From Kitasatospora sp. CB01950 (GTDB lineage: Bacteria; Actinomycetota; Actinomycetes; Streptomycetales; Streptomycetaceae): 64,000 nt of DNA. The position numbers were made by a program, and so were the translations under genes. Below the pieces are notes generated by a model. It saw only the letters and a list, made by a program, of their open reading frames with translations, was not told the DNA's origin and ran no database searches. Shown here in pieces: positions 35,088 through 45,982 of this stretch. Location of the stretch: contig NZ_LISX01000001.1 of the NCBI RefSeq assembly GCF_001905465.1, forward strand, positions 124,001-188,000. Reading direction: 5' to 3'. How positions within the stretch are numbered: position 1 is the stretch's first letter; every line of letters begins with the position of its first letter.

Positions 35088-36746
35088 TCAGGGGCCGATC
35101 AGCGAGTGCGGCGGGGGCAGCGGCGACGGCCGGTGGGCGGACAGCCGGGCCGCCGTGCCGCGCAGCACGTCGACGGTGAACGAGCGCGGCGCGGGCGCGT
35201 CCGGGGCCAGTGCCAGCGCGGGCGCGGCGTGGCCGGCCAGCAGGAACGCCGGGGCGGGCCCGGCCTGCCCGCAGTCCTCGGCATCCGGGGCGACGCCCTG
35301 GTACGGGACGGCGTCCAGCCCGGCGGCGGCCAGCCCCGCCGCGGAGCTCCACAGCACGCCGTCCGGGGCGCCGCCGCGCACCGCCAGCCGGCCGTTCGGG
35401 CCGAGCCGCCGGGCGGCCAGGCCGTAGAACTCGCGCGAGCGGTACTTGCCGTGCGCGGCCTCGTCGTCCAGGTCGGAGACGATCACGTCGAACTGGTCGG
35501 GGGTGCTGCGCAGCCAGCCCATCGGCTCGGCGGTCACCAGCCGTACCCGGGGGTCGTCCCAGGCGTGCTCGGTCAGCGCGTCGTAGGCGCCGTCCCGGTG
35601 GGCCAGCGCGGAGAGCTCCGGGTCGCGCTCGACCACCAGGACGTTGCGTACCGCCGGGTGCCGCAGCACCTCGCGCAGCGCCAGGCCGTCGCCGCCGAGG
35701 ACCAGGACCCGGGCGCTGGGGCCGCCGGCCAGCGCGGGACGGACCAGTGCCTCGTGCTCGCGGTACTCGTCGGGGCCGCAGACGGCGAGCCGGCCGTCCA
35801 GGAAGAGCTTCAGCGGGGTGCGGGACCCGGTGTCGGGCGGGCCGCCGGTGAGGACGATCTCCTGGTAGCGGCTCTGCGCGACCAGCCGGATCGGCCCGCC
35901 GTACAGGGCGTGCCGGGCTGCGCGCTCCAGGGCGCCGGTGCAGGCGGCGGCCAGCCCGAGGGCGGCGAGCACCAGGCCGCAGCCGGTCCACAGCAGCAGG
36001 CGGGCGCGCGGGGTGGGTTCGGCGCGGAACAGCCAGAGCACCACCACCGCCCCGGCGACGGCGTTCACGGCACCGGTGACCAGCGCGCCGGCGGCCTGCC
36101 CGAGTGCGGGCAGCAGGACGAACGGGAAGGCCAGGCCGCCGATCAGCGCGCCCACGTAGTCGGCGGCGAACAGGTCGGCGACGGCCCGGCCGGCGTGCTC
36201 CCGGCGGATCCGCTGGATCAGCGTCATCAGCAGCGGGATCTCGGCGCCGATCAGCAGTCCGATCAGCACGGTGGCGGCGATCAGCGCGATCAGCGTGGCG
36301 TGCGGTTGGCGCAGCCAGGCCCAGCCGCAGTACAGGGCGAGTGCGGACAGGCCGCCGGTCAGCGACAGCGCGAACTCGACCAGGGCGAAGGAGGTGGCGG
36401 GGCGGCGGGTGAGGCCCTTGGCGAGCAGCGAGCCGATGCCCATCGCGAAGACCATCACGGAGAGCACCACGGAGGTCTGGGTGACGGAGTCGCCGAGCAG
36501 GTAGCCGCCGAGCGCGACCAGTTCGAGTTCGTACACCAGGCCGCAGGCCGCGCAGACGAACGCGGCCAGCAGTACCAGGATCCGGGCCGGACGGGCGGGC
36601 AGGGCGAGCGGTATGGCGCCGCCGGCCCGGACCGCGCCGCCGAGGCCCGCGGTGCGGGGGGCGGTGGGCCGGAGTGCGGCCGTCGGCGGGAGAGCGGGGG
36701 CGTCCGGAGCGGGCTGCGCGGACCGTCCGACCGGATGGTTGATCAT
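35088..36746 (-). CDS. Spermidine synthase-like protein with N-terminal membrane domain
   Basis: A 552-residue protein: about eight membrane segments (residues 53-275) are followed by a cytosolic Rossmann methyltransferase-like domain of the polyamine aminopropyltransferase family. The latter shows LKLFLDGRLAVCGPDEYREHEALVRPAL (split motif, about 325-352), VLVLGGDGLALREVLRHPAVRNVLVVERDP (nucleotide-binding strand and acidic Glu) and VIVSDLDDEAAHGKYRSREFY. The usual catalytic D-x-x-D-P loop is changed to SDLDDE, so putrescine aminopropylation is uncertain. Such membrane-fused forms are common in actinomycetes. The ATG at 36746 is seven bases from TAGCGT, consistent with leaderless expression. 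A DUF2617 gene lies upstream on the same strand, its usual partner. Confidence 0.85.
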   Translation of the reverse strand: MINHPVGRSAQPAPDAPALPPTAALRPTAPRTAGLGGAVRAGGAIPLALPARPARILVLLAAFVCAACGLVYELELVALGGYLLGDSVTQTSVVLSVMVFAMGIGSLLAKGLTRRPATSFALVEFALSLTGGLSALALYCGWAWLRQPHATLIALIAATVLIGLLIGAEIPLLMTLIQRIRREHAGRAVADLFAADYVGALIGGLAFPFVLLPALGQAAGALVTGAVNAVAGAVVVLWLFRAEPTPRARLLLWTGCGLVLAALGLAAACTGALERAARHALYGGPIRLVAQSRYQEIVLTGGPPDTGSRTPLKLFLDGRLAVCGPDEYREHEALVRPALAGGPSARVLVLGGDGLALREVLRHPAVRNVLVVERDPELSALAHRDGAYDALTEHAWDDPRVRLVTAEPMGWLRSTPDQFDVIVSDLDDEAAHGKYRSREFYGLAARRLGPNGRLAVRGGAPDGVLWSSAAGLAAAGLDAVPYQGVAPDAEDCGQAGPAPAFLLAGHAAPALALAPDAPAPRSFTVDVLRGTAARLSAHRPSPLPPPHSLIGP

Positions 36747-36753
36747 GAAATGA

Positions 36754-36759
36754 ACGCTA
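36754..36759 (-). promoter_or_regulatory. Candidate -10 hexamer TAGCGT
   Basis: Located seven bases before the ATG at 36746 on the minus strand. No Shine-Dalgarno sequence is visible, so a leaderless mRNA is likely. Confidence 0.45.
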
Positions 36760-36825
36760 GGCGAGAGCCCGGGTGAGTGGCTGCGCCCAATCGGGGGACT
36801 GCGGGCGGTCTCCGGTTGACGGTGG

Positions 36826-37467
36826 TCACCACCCGGACTGCGGTTCCGGGCCGCCGTCCCCGTGCCGGGCGGCCGGGCCGAGATGGGCGCTCCGGCCGCC
36901 CCGCCCGGGGCGGCCGCCGACGGCCTCCACGGTGCGGCGCAGCGAGAGCGAGGAGCGGGTGCAGACCAGGCGGCCCTCCTGCGGGTAGGCGTGCCAGGTG
37001 CGCCAGTGCACCCGGCGCTCCCCGCAGTGGGCGACCAGGGCGGTGAAGGCGCTCGGGTCGCCGGGGAAGATCCCGGCGAGCGCCCGCGGGTGCCCCTCGA
37101 CCAGGGCCAGCAGCTCCTGGGCACGGGCCGCGAACACGTGCGGCGGCAGCTCCTCGATCCGGGCGGCGAACTCGTACTCCCAGCCGGCCACCTGCTCGGC
37201 GACCCGGGCGGGCAGCGGGGTGCGGCGACCGGGCAGACAGGCCACCGTCTCCAGACAGTCGCCCTGGGCGCCTCCCGCCAGGACGACCTGGTGGGAGGCG
37301 CCCAGCAGGCGCAGCTGCAGGGTGCCGCCGAGGGCATCGGTCCGGCCGGCGCCGTCGTCGAGTTTCAGGTCACGGACGGCCAGCGCGGGCAGGGGGTCGC
37401 CGCCCAGTTGCCAGGCCAGGTCGCCGGCGCGGGTGTCCGTGTAGGAGGTCTGCAAGGTGGTGAGCAT
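36826..37467 (-). CDS. DUF2617 family protein
   Basis: A 213-residue soluble protein of the DUF2617 family, which in actinomycetes is nearly always next to the membrane-type spermidine synthase, as here. The N-terminal half is beta-rich (TLQLRLLGASHQVVL, then a ETVACLPG strand), and the middle has LPPHVFAARAQELLALVEGHPRALAGIFPG, the most conserved family segment. Near the end is HWRTWHAYPQEGRLVCTRSSL. It has no signal or membrane segment. GGAG lies six bases before the ATG. The 79-base gap to the downstream spermidine-synthase-like gene contains that gene's own promoter, but read-through is possible. The function is not known. Confidence 0.88.
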   Translation of the reverse strand: MLTTLQTSYTDTRAGDLAWQLGGDPLPALAVRDLKLDDGAGRTDALGGTLQLRLLGASHQVVLAGGAQGDCLETVACLPGRRTPLPARVAEQVAGWEYEFAARIEELPPHVFAARAQELLALVEGHPRALAGIFPGDPSAFTALVAHCGERRVHWRTWHAYPQEGRLVCTRSSLSLRRTVEAVGGRPGRGGRSAHLGPAARHGDGGPEPQSGW

Positions 37468-37848
37468 GCTCGGCTCCGCGTTTCAGCTCCGTACGCGCCC
37501 CAACGGCCGGAGTCCATCCCTCAGTGCGTGAGGCTGTTCGAGACTGTCCGATCCGGGGCGCGGCCGACCGTGGAAGGAAGGATTCCGGCTGGAGATTCAG
37601 CAGCAGAGAAGCACGAATTCTCCGGGTCCGTCAGGGATTTACCCATGTTTGGCACTCATTCACCGTTCTGAGGCCTGTGCCCGACTGGGTGTGATCGGTC
37701 CCGGGTTGGACTCTGTCCGGTGAGCGCCCCTACGCCGGTCTTGCGCGCCGTGCACTCCTGGAGCGCACTCGAAGCCACCGGCGTCCTGACACGCCAGGAC
37801 GCCCGGCGGCGTCCCTCCGGCCGCCGGGCGCCCCGTCCGCTGCGACGG
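37468..37848. other. Intergenic region between the DUF2617 and aminotransferase genes
   Basis: 381 bases with two stretches lower in GC (around 37560-37660). No credible gene was found. The right end holds the terminator of the aminotransferase gene. The left part must contain the promoter of the DUF2617 gene, but no clear -10/-35 pair was recognised. Confidence 0.45.
37800..37830 (-). terminator. Terminator of the aminotransferase gene
   Basis: Eleven-base perfect arms at 37800-37810 and 37820-37830, about 20 bases past the aminotransferase stop codon. Confidence 0.7.
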
Positions 37849-39009
37849 TTACCGGCCGCGCAGCCGCTCGACGGCCTCCCGCAGCACGGACTCCCGCTTG
37901 CAGAAGGCGAAGCGGACCTGGCTGCGCCCGATGTCGGTGTTGTCGTAGAACACCGCGTTGGGAATCGCCACCACCCCGCAGCGGGCGGGGAGTTCGCGGC
38001 AGAACTCGATGCCGTCCTTCTCACCGAGCGGGGTGATGTCGGTGGTGATGAAGTACGTGCCCTGCGGTTCGAACACCCGGAAGCCGGCGTCGGCCAGTCC
38101 GGTGGCCAACAGGTCGCGCTTGCGGCGCAGTTCGGCGCGGAAGTCGTCGTAGTACGCGTCGGGCAGGCGCAGTGCCTCGGCGACCGCGTACTGGAACGGA
38201 CCGGCCGAGACGTACGTCAGGTACTGCTTGGCGGTGCGGACGGCGGCGACCAGCTCGGGGGAGCCGGTGACCCAGCCGACCTTCCAGCCGGTGAACGAGA
38301 AGGTCTTGCCGGCCGAGGAGATCGCGACGGTGCGCTCGCGCATCCCGGGGAGGGCAGCGAGGGGGTGGTGGGCGCCGGTGAACACCAGGTGCTCGTAGAC
38401 CTCGTCGGTGATCACCAACAGGTCGTGCTCGACGGCGAGTTCGGCGATTGCGGCGAGTTCCTCGGCGGTCAGCACGGTGCCGGTCGGGTTGTGCGGGGTG
38501 TTGATCAGCAGCAGCCGGGTGCGCGGGGTGATCAGCGAACGCAGCTCGTCCAGGTCGGGCCGGAACGCGGGCTGGCGGAGCGTCAGCGGGACGCGGACCG
38601 CGCCGGCCATCGCGATGCAGGCCGCGTAGGAGTCGTAGAACGGCTCGAAGGCGATCACCTCGTCGCCGGGCTCCAGCAGCGCGAGCAGCGCGGCGGCGAT
38701 GGCCTCGGTGGCGCCCGCGGTGACGAGGACCTCGCGGTCCGGGTCGTAGCTCAGCCCGTAGAAGCGCTGCTGGTGCTCGGCGACGGCGGCCCGCAGCTCC
38801 GGAATGCCCGGCCCGGGCGGGTACTGGTTGCCGCGCCCGTCCCGCAGCGCCCGCACCGCCGCCTCCCGGACCTCCTCCGGCCCGTCGGTGTCCGGGAACC
38901 CCTGTCCGAGATTGATCGAGCCGGTGGCGGTGGCCAGGGCGGACATCTCCGCGAAGATCGTCGTCCCCATGCCCGCCAGTCGGCGGTTCAGCAGCGGCCT
39001 TGCACCCAT
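37849..39009 (-). CDS. PLP-dependent aminotransferase (class I/II)
   Basis: A 386-residue fold-type I aminotransferase. Motifs in order: INLGQGFPDTDGPEEV (about residues 33-48), NQYPPGPGIPELR (about 62-74), the PLP-contacting TAGATEAI (about 96-103), NTPHNPTGTVL (about 172-182), DEVYEHLVF (about 206-214), and the PLP lysine in SSAGKTFSFTGWKVGW (Lys about residue 240). The sequence is closest in style to the kynurenine/methionine aminotransferase (YbdL-like) branch. The exact amino donor cannot be set. GAGGAG lies five bases before the ATG. It stands alone, with a terminator downstream. Confidence 0.93.
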   Translation of the reverse strand: MGARPLLNRRLAGMGTTIFAEMSALATATGSINLGQGFPDTDGPEEVREAAVRALRDGRGNQYPPGPGIPELRAAVAEHQQRFYGLSYDPDREVLVTAGATEAIAAALLALLEPGDEVIAFEPFYDSYAACIAMAGAVRVPLTLRQPAFRPDLDELRSLITPRTRLLLINTPHNPTGTVLTAEELAAIAELAVEHDLLVITDEVYEHLVFTGAHHPLAALPGMRERTVAISSAGKTFSFTGWKVGWVTGSPELVAAVRTAKQYLTYVSAGPFQYAVAEALRLPDAYYDDFRAELRRKRDLLATGLADAGFRVFEPQGTYFITTDITPLGEKDGIEFCRELPARCGVVAIPNAVFYDNTDIGRSQVRFAFCKRESVLREAVERLRGR

Positions 39010-39207
39010 TGCGGCTCCTCGCGAGTTGTGTTCGGCCAATCCTGCGACGGGCGCCGGTCGCGGACAAGCGATCCGATCCGGCCGCAGTGCGGTGGTCCCG
39101 ATGGCGGAGCAGGTCGTGGGCCGGGTTGCGGGCGCGGGCCGCACTCGATTGTCTGACGATGCGTCATTCGGCTTGTCCGTCGTTGGGGGGCTACTTCAGG
39201 AGTCATC

Positions 39208-39723
39208 GTGCGTGTGCGCATCCTGTCCGTCGCGGCCGTGTCCGCCGCTCTCGTCCTGGTTCAGCCGGGCCTCGCCACCGGTGAGGACGATCCCTCGACC
39301 ACCGTCACGTTCGTCGTCACCTCGGGCGCCCTGTCGCTGTCGGTGCCGGTGGCCGCCGATCTCGGCTCGGGGGCGCCCGGCACCACCGTCAGCGCGCCGA
39401 TCGGGCCGTGCACCGTCGTCGACGACCGGGCGCTGCTGTCGGCGTCCTGGACGGTGACCGCGTCGGAGACGGACTTCGCGAACGGGGCGTCGACGATTCC
39501 CGCCACCGACGCGGACTACTCGGTCGGGTCGGTGACCACCACCGGCGTCATCACCGTCACCCCGACCAACGTGACGCTGTCCAACTCCCCGCAGACGGTG
39601 CTCACCGGGACGGAGGGGGTCGGCGACAGCACCGCGACCTGGGACCCGACCGTCACCGTGCACGTGCCGCCCAGTGCGGTCAGCGGGCTCTACACCGGAA
39701 CGCTGACCCAGTCCGTTGCCTGA
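39208..39723 (+). CDS. Secreted WxL-domain-like protein
   Basis: A 171-residue exported protein. A signal peptide covers about residues 1-24 (RILSVAAVSAALVLVQPGLATG). The mature part is Thr/Ser/Val-rich and all-beta, and it ends in SGLYTGTLTQSVA, which matches the C-terminal strand of WxL-type domains (GxYxGxLTxxV). The W-x-L pairs of classic WxL proteins are replaced by SASW and ATWDP. It is followed after 18 bases by a DUF916-like membrane protein, the standard partner in WxL loci. It probably sits on the outer cell surface, non-covalently bound to peptidoglycan. AGGAG precedes the GTG start. Confidence 0.72.
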   Translation: MRVRILSVAAVSAALVLVQPGLATGEDDPSTTVTFVVTSGALSLSVPVAADLGSGAPGTTVSAPIGPCTVVDDRALLSASWTVTASETDFANGASTIPATDADYSVGSVTTTGVITVTPTNVTLSNSPQTVLTGTEGVGDSTATWDPTVTVHVPPSAVSGLYTGTLTQSVA

Positions 39724-39741
39724 CGCGATGAAGGGGAGGCG

Positions 39742-40842
39742 ATGAAGGTGATGCGCCGCTACGTGGTGCCGCTGCTGGCGCTGGCCGCCGTCCAGGCGGT
39801 CGGGGTGCTGCCGGCGGCGGCGGACGGGATGCCCACGCCGGTGCCCGGTCCGGTGGAGCCGGTCGAGCCGGTGGAGCCGATGGAGCCGATGGAGCCCGCG
39901 CCCGCACCGTCCGCAGAGGCGAGCCCGGGGACGCGGACCGTCGGCATCAAGCTGCTCGACGCCCCGGAGGACCGCCGGGCCGACCCCCGGGCGCAGGCGT
40001 ACATCGTCGACCACCTCGCGCCCGGCGCGACCATCGAGCGGCGGGTGGAGGTCAGCAACCGGTCGTCCGAGCCGATGCACGTCGACGTCTACGCGGCGGC
40101 GGCCGGGATCACGAAGGGGCAGTTCGCGTTCGCGCCGGACCGCACCCCGAACGAGCTGACCGGCTGGACCTCGCTCGACGCCTCGGGACTCGACCTGGCC
40201 GCCCACGAGTCGGCGCAGGTGCGCGCCGTGATCCGAGTGCCCGGGGACGCCGCGGCCGGCGAGCGGTACGGCGTGATCTGGGCGCAGACCGGTCCGTCCC
40301 CCGACCGTGCGCACAACCTGAAGCTCCTGGGCCGGGTGGGCGTGCGGATGTACGTCGACGTCGGCCCGGGCGGTGAGCCGGCGTCGAACTTCGAGATCGA
40401 GCAGGTCACCCCGGCGCGGGGCCGGGACGGGCGGGCGGAGCTGCACGCCCGGGTCCACAACACGGGCGGACGGGCCCTGGACGTCGGCGGGGCGCTCGCG
40501 CTCCTGGACGGGCCGGGCGGGCTGCGGGCCGGGCCGTTCTCGGCGAAGACCGGCACCACGCTGGCCCCGGGCGAGCGCGGGGAGGCGGTCGTCCCGCTGG
40601 ACCCGCGGCTGCCGGACGGCCCGTGGACGGTGCGGCTCACGCTCCGCAGCGGCCTGGTGGAGCACGCCGCGGACGCCACCGTCACCTTCCCGGCGGCTCC
40701 CGGCGGCACCGGGCAGGCGGTCACCGCGTCGGCCGCCGAGCCGGAAAGCCTGCCCACGTCGGTGGTCGGCGGGCTGTCCGCGGTCGGTCTCGCCGCCGGG
40801 AGTCTGCTGTTCCTCAGGTACCGCCGCCGGAGCCGCCGTTGA
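39742..40842 (+). CDS. DUF916/WxL-associated membrane-anchored surface protein
   Basis: A 366-residue protein: signal peptide (about 1-28), a Pro/Glu/Val/Met repeat region (VEPVEPVEPMEPMEP, about 36-55), an extracellular beta-sandwich region (about 62-325) and one C-terminal membrane helix (about 338-358) followed by RYRRRSRR. The first sandwich contains IVDHLAPGATIERRVEVSNRS, matching DUF916-type WxL peptidoglycan-binding domains. The second has HARVHNTGGRALDVGG, a NEW3-like strand pair. It is cotranscribed with the WxL-like gene and should display it on the envelope. GGGGAGG lies close to the ATG. Confidence 0.78.
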   Translation: MKVMRRYVVPLLALAAVQAVGVLPAAADGMPTPVPGPVEPVEPVEPMEPMEPAPAPSAEASPGTRTVGIKLLDAPEDRRADPRAQAYIVDHLAPGATIERRVEVSNRSSEPMHVDVYAAAAGITKGQFAFAPDRTPNELTGWTSLDASGLDLAAHESAQVRAVIRVPGDAAAGERYGVIWAQTGPSPDRAHNLKLLGRVGVRMYVDVGPGGEPASNFEIEQVTPARGRDGRAELHARVHNTGGRALDVGGALALLDGPGGLRAGPFSAKTGTTLAPGERGEAVVPLDPRLPDGPWTVRLTLRSGLVEHAADATVTFPAAPGGTGQAVTASAAEPESLPTSVVGGLSAVGLAAGSLLFLRYRRRSRR

Positions 40843-40861
40843 CGGTTCGGGGAGGCGAGGC

Positions 40862-40889
40862 GGAGCCGAGGGCCGTGGCCCTCGGCTTC
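40862..40889 (+). terminator. Terminator of the WxL/DUF916 pair
   Basis: Eleven-base arms (40864-40874 and 40877-40887) with a two-base loop, 20 bases after the stop codon. Confidence 0.7.
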
Positions 40890-41017
40890 GCTCCTTGTCC
40901 AAACGGATCGTCGGGTCGCGGCGGCTGACATAGTCTGCGGCCACAGGGGTGATCCTCGTTCGGGGATCCGCGGGCCGGGGGGAACCGGGCCCGTGTGGGG
41001 CTATCGGAAGTGAAGCA

Positions 41018-42499
41018 ATGGCGTCCGGAACTGTCGTGTCGTCGTCTTCCGTCCGGCTGCGCGGGGGCGACGACGGCCCGCCGGCCGGGTGGCGCGGGGT
41101 CAACTGGCCGCGGCTGCTGCCGTGGGGCCTGGCCGCCGGGTTCTTCGTGTTCTACGCGCTGTTCTGCCTGCGCCGCCACGGCCTGCTGCTGACCACCGGG
41201 TACGACCTGGGGATATTCGAGCAGGCGGTGCGCGGCTACGCCCACGTCGGGATGCCCGTCACCCCGCTGAAGGGGGACGGCTTCAACCTGCTCGGCGACC
41301 ACTTCTCGCCGATCCTGCTGGCGCTGGTGCCGTTCTACCTGGTGTGGCCGGCCGCCGAGACGCTGCTGCTGGCGCAGGCCGCCCTGCTGGCGCTGGCGGT
41401 GGTGCCGATCTCCCGTTGGGCGCAACGGGAGTTGGGCCCGGCGGCGGCCGTCGCGGTGGCGGTCGGGTACGGGTTCTCCTGGGGCGTCGGGTCGACGATC
41501 GGCTTCGACTTCCACGAGGTGGCGTTCGCGGCGCCGCTGCTGTCCTTCTCGGTGGTGGCGCTGGCGGAGCGGCGCTGGGTGGCGGCGGCGGCCTGGGCGG
41601 CGCCGCTCTGCCTGGTGAAGGAGGACCTCGGGATCACCGTCGCCGTGATCGGCGGCTGCATCGCCTGGCGCGGGGCACGGCGGATCGGGGCGGCGACGGC
41701 GCTGTTCGGCCTGCTGGCCACCGCGCTGGAGCTGCTGGTGCTGCTGCCGGCGATGAGCCCCAGCCACGCCTACAACTACTGGGACAACATGGAGAGCGCG
41801 CCGGGTGCCCAACCCGGCTTGCTGGAACGGCTGTTGTCGGTGCCGGGGCACCTGCTGACGGCCACCGTCGAGGGGCGGCTGCTGTTCTTCCTGCTGGTGC
41901 CGACGCTGCTGCTGGCGGTGCGCTCGCCGCTGCTCCTGGTGGCCGTTCCGACGCTGGCCTGGCGGCTGCTCAGCAAGAACCCGGCGTACTGGGGCACCAA
42001 CTACCACTACAGCGTGGTGCTGATGCCGATCGTGTTCGCCGCCTTCGTCGACGTGCTGATCCGGCTGCGTGCCGCGAAGCCGCACTGGGGCCGGTGGGCG
42101 ACGGCGCCGTTCCTGTGCGGCAGTGTGGCGGTGACGGCGGTGCTGTTCCCGCTCTTCCCGATGGCGTCGGCGACCGACGCCGGTTTCTGGCGCAGTTCGG
42201 CGCACGTGCGGACGGTGCAGTCGGTGCTGGCCGACATACCGTCCGGCGCGCGGGTGGCGGCCGGCAACCGGCTGGTGCCCCAACTGACCGGCCGCTGCAC
42301 GGTGTTCGAGTTCGGCTGGCCGAACGACTGGCGCACCGCGGAGTGGGTGGTGGTGGACACCCGCAATCCGATGGGCTGGCCGCTGAACGGCGCGCAGGAG
42401 ACCACGGAGATAGCCCGGCTGCGCGCGGACGGCTTCCGGACGGTCCGGGAGGACGAGGGCGTCCTGCTGCTGCGCGCGCCCTCGCCCGACAGGCCCTAG
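41018..42499 (+). CDS. DUF2079 membrane protein
   Basis: A 493-residue polytopic membrane protein with about ten hydrophobic segments. It matches the DUF2079 family, related in layout to GT-C glycosyltransferases: an early TTGYDLGIFEQAVRGYAH loop (about residues 63-80), LGDHFSPILLALVPFY (about 92-107), and GFDFHEVAFAAPLLS with LVKEDLGITVAV (about 160-210). The conserved acidic residues in GYDLG and in KEDLG would be candidates for a catalytic or metal site. The C-terminal 100 residues are a soluble extracytoplasmic domain. A sugar-lipid substrate is plausible but unproven. GGAAG precedes the chosen ATG. It appears to be a single-gene unit. Confidence 0.85.
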   Translation: MASGTVVSSSSVRLRGGDDGPPAGWRGVNWPRLLPWGLAAGFFVFYALFCLRRHGLLLTTGYDLGIFEQAVRGYAHVGMPVTPLKGDGFNLLGDHFSPILLALVPFYLVWPAAETLLLAQAALLALAVVPISRWAQRELGPAAAVAVAVGYGFSWGVGSTIGFDFHEVAFAAPLLSFSVVALAERRWVAAAAWAAPLCLVKEDLGITVAVIGGCIAWRGARRIGAATALFGLLATALELLVLLPAMSPSHAYNYWDNMESAPGAQPGLLERLLSVPGHLLTATVEGRLLFFLLVPTLLLAVRSPLLLVAVPTLAWRLLSKNPAYWGTNYHYSVVLMPIVFAAFVDVLIRLRAAKPHWGRWATAPFLCGSVAVTAVLFPLFPMASATDAGFWRSSAHVRTVQSVLADIPSGARVAAGNRLVPQLTGRCTVFEFGWPNDWRTAEWVVVDTRNPMGWPLNGAQETTEIARLRADGFRTVREDEGVLLLRAPSPDRP

Positions 42500-42507
42500 G
42501 CCATGCG

Positions 42508-42544
42508 GAAGGGCCCGCCCACCGATCCGGTGGGCGGGCCCTTC
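42508..42544. terminator. Perfect 17-bp hairpin between convergent genes
   Basis: Arms 42508-42524 and 42528-42544 with a three-base loop, between the DUF2079 and YbjN-like genes. Confidence 0.88.
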
Positions 42545-42562
42545 TGGTGTCCGTGCGGAGGA

Positions 42563-43111
42563 TCAGGCCTCGTCGGCCGGGCCGTCCTCGCCGTCCTCGA
42601 CCTGCTCCTGCAGGCCCAGGCGCTCGACCATCCACTGCTCGAAGCCGACCGCGGCCTGCGTCCAGTTGGCGGTGGTGCCGACGAAGTACTCCAGGCTGAC
42701 GCCGTTGCCGACGATCATCTGGGACTCGCCGATCAGGCGGACCACGCCGTCCTCGTGGGTGTGGGTGTAGACCTTGGGCCACAGGGTCTCGCGGTTCCAC
42801 TCGTCGATCAGGTCGAGGATCTCGCCCTTCTTCTCGAGCGGGAAGGAGCGGTCGTAGAAGGCGCGGACCGCGAACAGCTCCTTGTGCTCACCGCGGAACA
42901 TGTAGTAGACGCGGAAGTTCTCCCAGGGGGCGGTGAGGTCGCCCTCCTCGTCCACGACGTGCTTGAGCTGCATCTGGTCGAGCAGCTGGGCGACCAGGTT
43001 CTGGTCCGGGACGATCACCGGCGGCGGCCCGGCCGGACCGCCACCGGGCTGCCCGCCCTGCGGCGGCTGCGGCAGGCCGAAGGACGGGATGGACGACGGG
43101 TCGATGCTCAC
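42563..43111 (-). CDS. YbjN domain-containing protein
   Basis: A 182-residue acidic cytoplasmic protein. After a Pro/Gly-rich N-terminus (residues 10-35) comes a YbjN domain, a fold shared with type III secretion chaperones: VAQLLDQMQLKHVVDEEGDL (from about 42), RVYYMFRGEHKELFAVRAFYDRSFP (split, about 65-90), and EILDLIDEWNRETLWPKVYTHTHEDG (about 97-122). AAGGGA lies seven bases before the GTG. It probably binds other proteins, but no partner is known. It is upstream of nothing on its strand and downstream of clpB only at a distance, so it should have its own promoter. Confidence 0.85.
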   Translation of the reverse strand: MSIDPSSIPSFGLPQPPQGGQPGGGPAGPPPVIVPDQNLVAQLLDQMQLKHVVDEEGDLTAPWENFRVYYMFRGEHKELFAVRAFYDRSFPLEKKGEILDLIDEWNRETLWPKVYTHTHEDGVVRLIGESQMIVGNGVSLEYFVGTTANWTQAAVGFEQWMVERLGLQEQVEDGEDGPADEA

Positions 43112-43256
43112 GGGGATGTCCCTTTCACGGTGCACAAGGTCGGCTGCCGATGGGGGGCCGCCTTCTCATGCCCCCATCCTGCCTCATTCGGGGCCTGCGG
43201 CACAGAGTGACATCGGGGTGTTCCCGCCTGGTCCCGCAGGGTGTGCACACGCCGGC

Positions 43257-43285
43257 GGGCGGAGCCTCGGAGGGAGGCTCCGCCC
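43257..43285 (-). terminator. Terminator of clpB
   Basis: Twelve-base perfect arms (43257-43268 and 43274-43285), 11 bases past the clpB stop codon on the minus strand. Confidence 0.85.
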
Positions 43286-43296
43286 GTCGGCGGACG

Positions 43297-45900
<2,604 letters not shown>

Positions 45901-45961
45901 TGCGGGCAAACCCCTCTCGTCTTCGGGACAACTCGAACCTGCTGACTACAGCATGCACTAA

Positions 45962-45982
45962 GTTGAGTCTATTCCGCTCAAC
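45962..45982. promoter_or_regulatory. HAIR operator (HspR binding site) of clpB
   Basis: GTTGAGT-N7-GCTCAAC, with symmetric flanking AA/TT, matches the HAIR consensus CTTGAGT-N7-ACTCAAG in spacing and most positions. The same right half GCTCAAC is found in the dnaK operator at 61345-61365. The site overlaps the stop codon of the neighbouring LysR gene (45978-45980). Confidence 0.85.
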
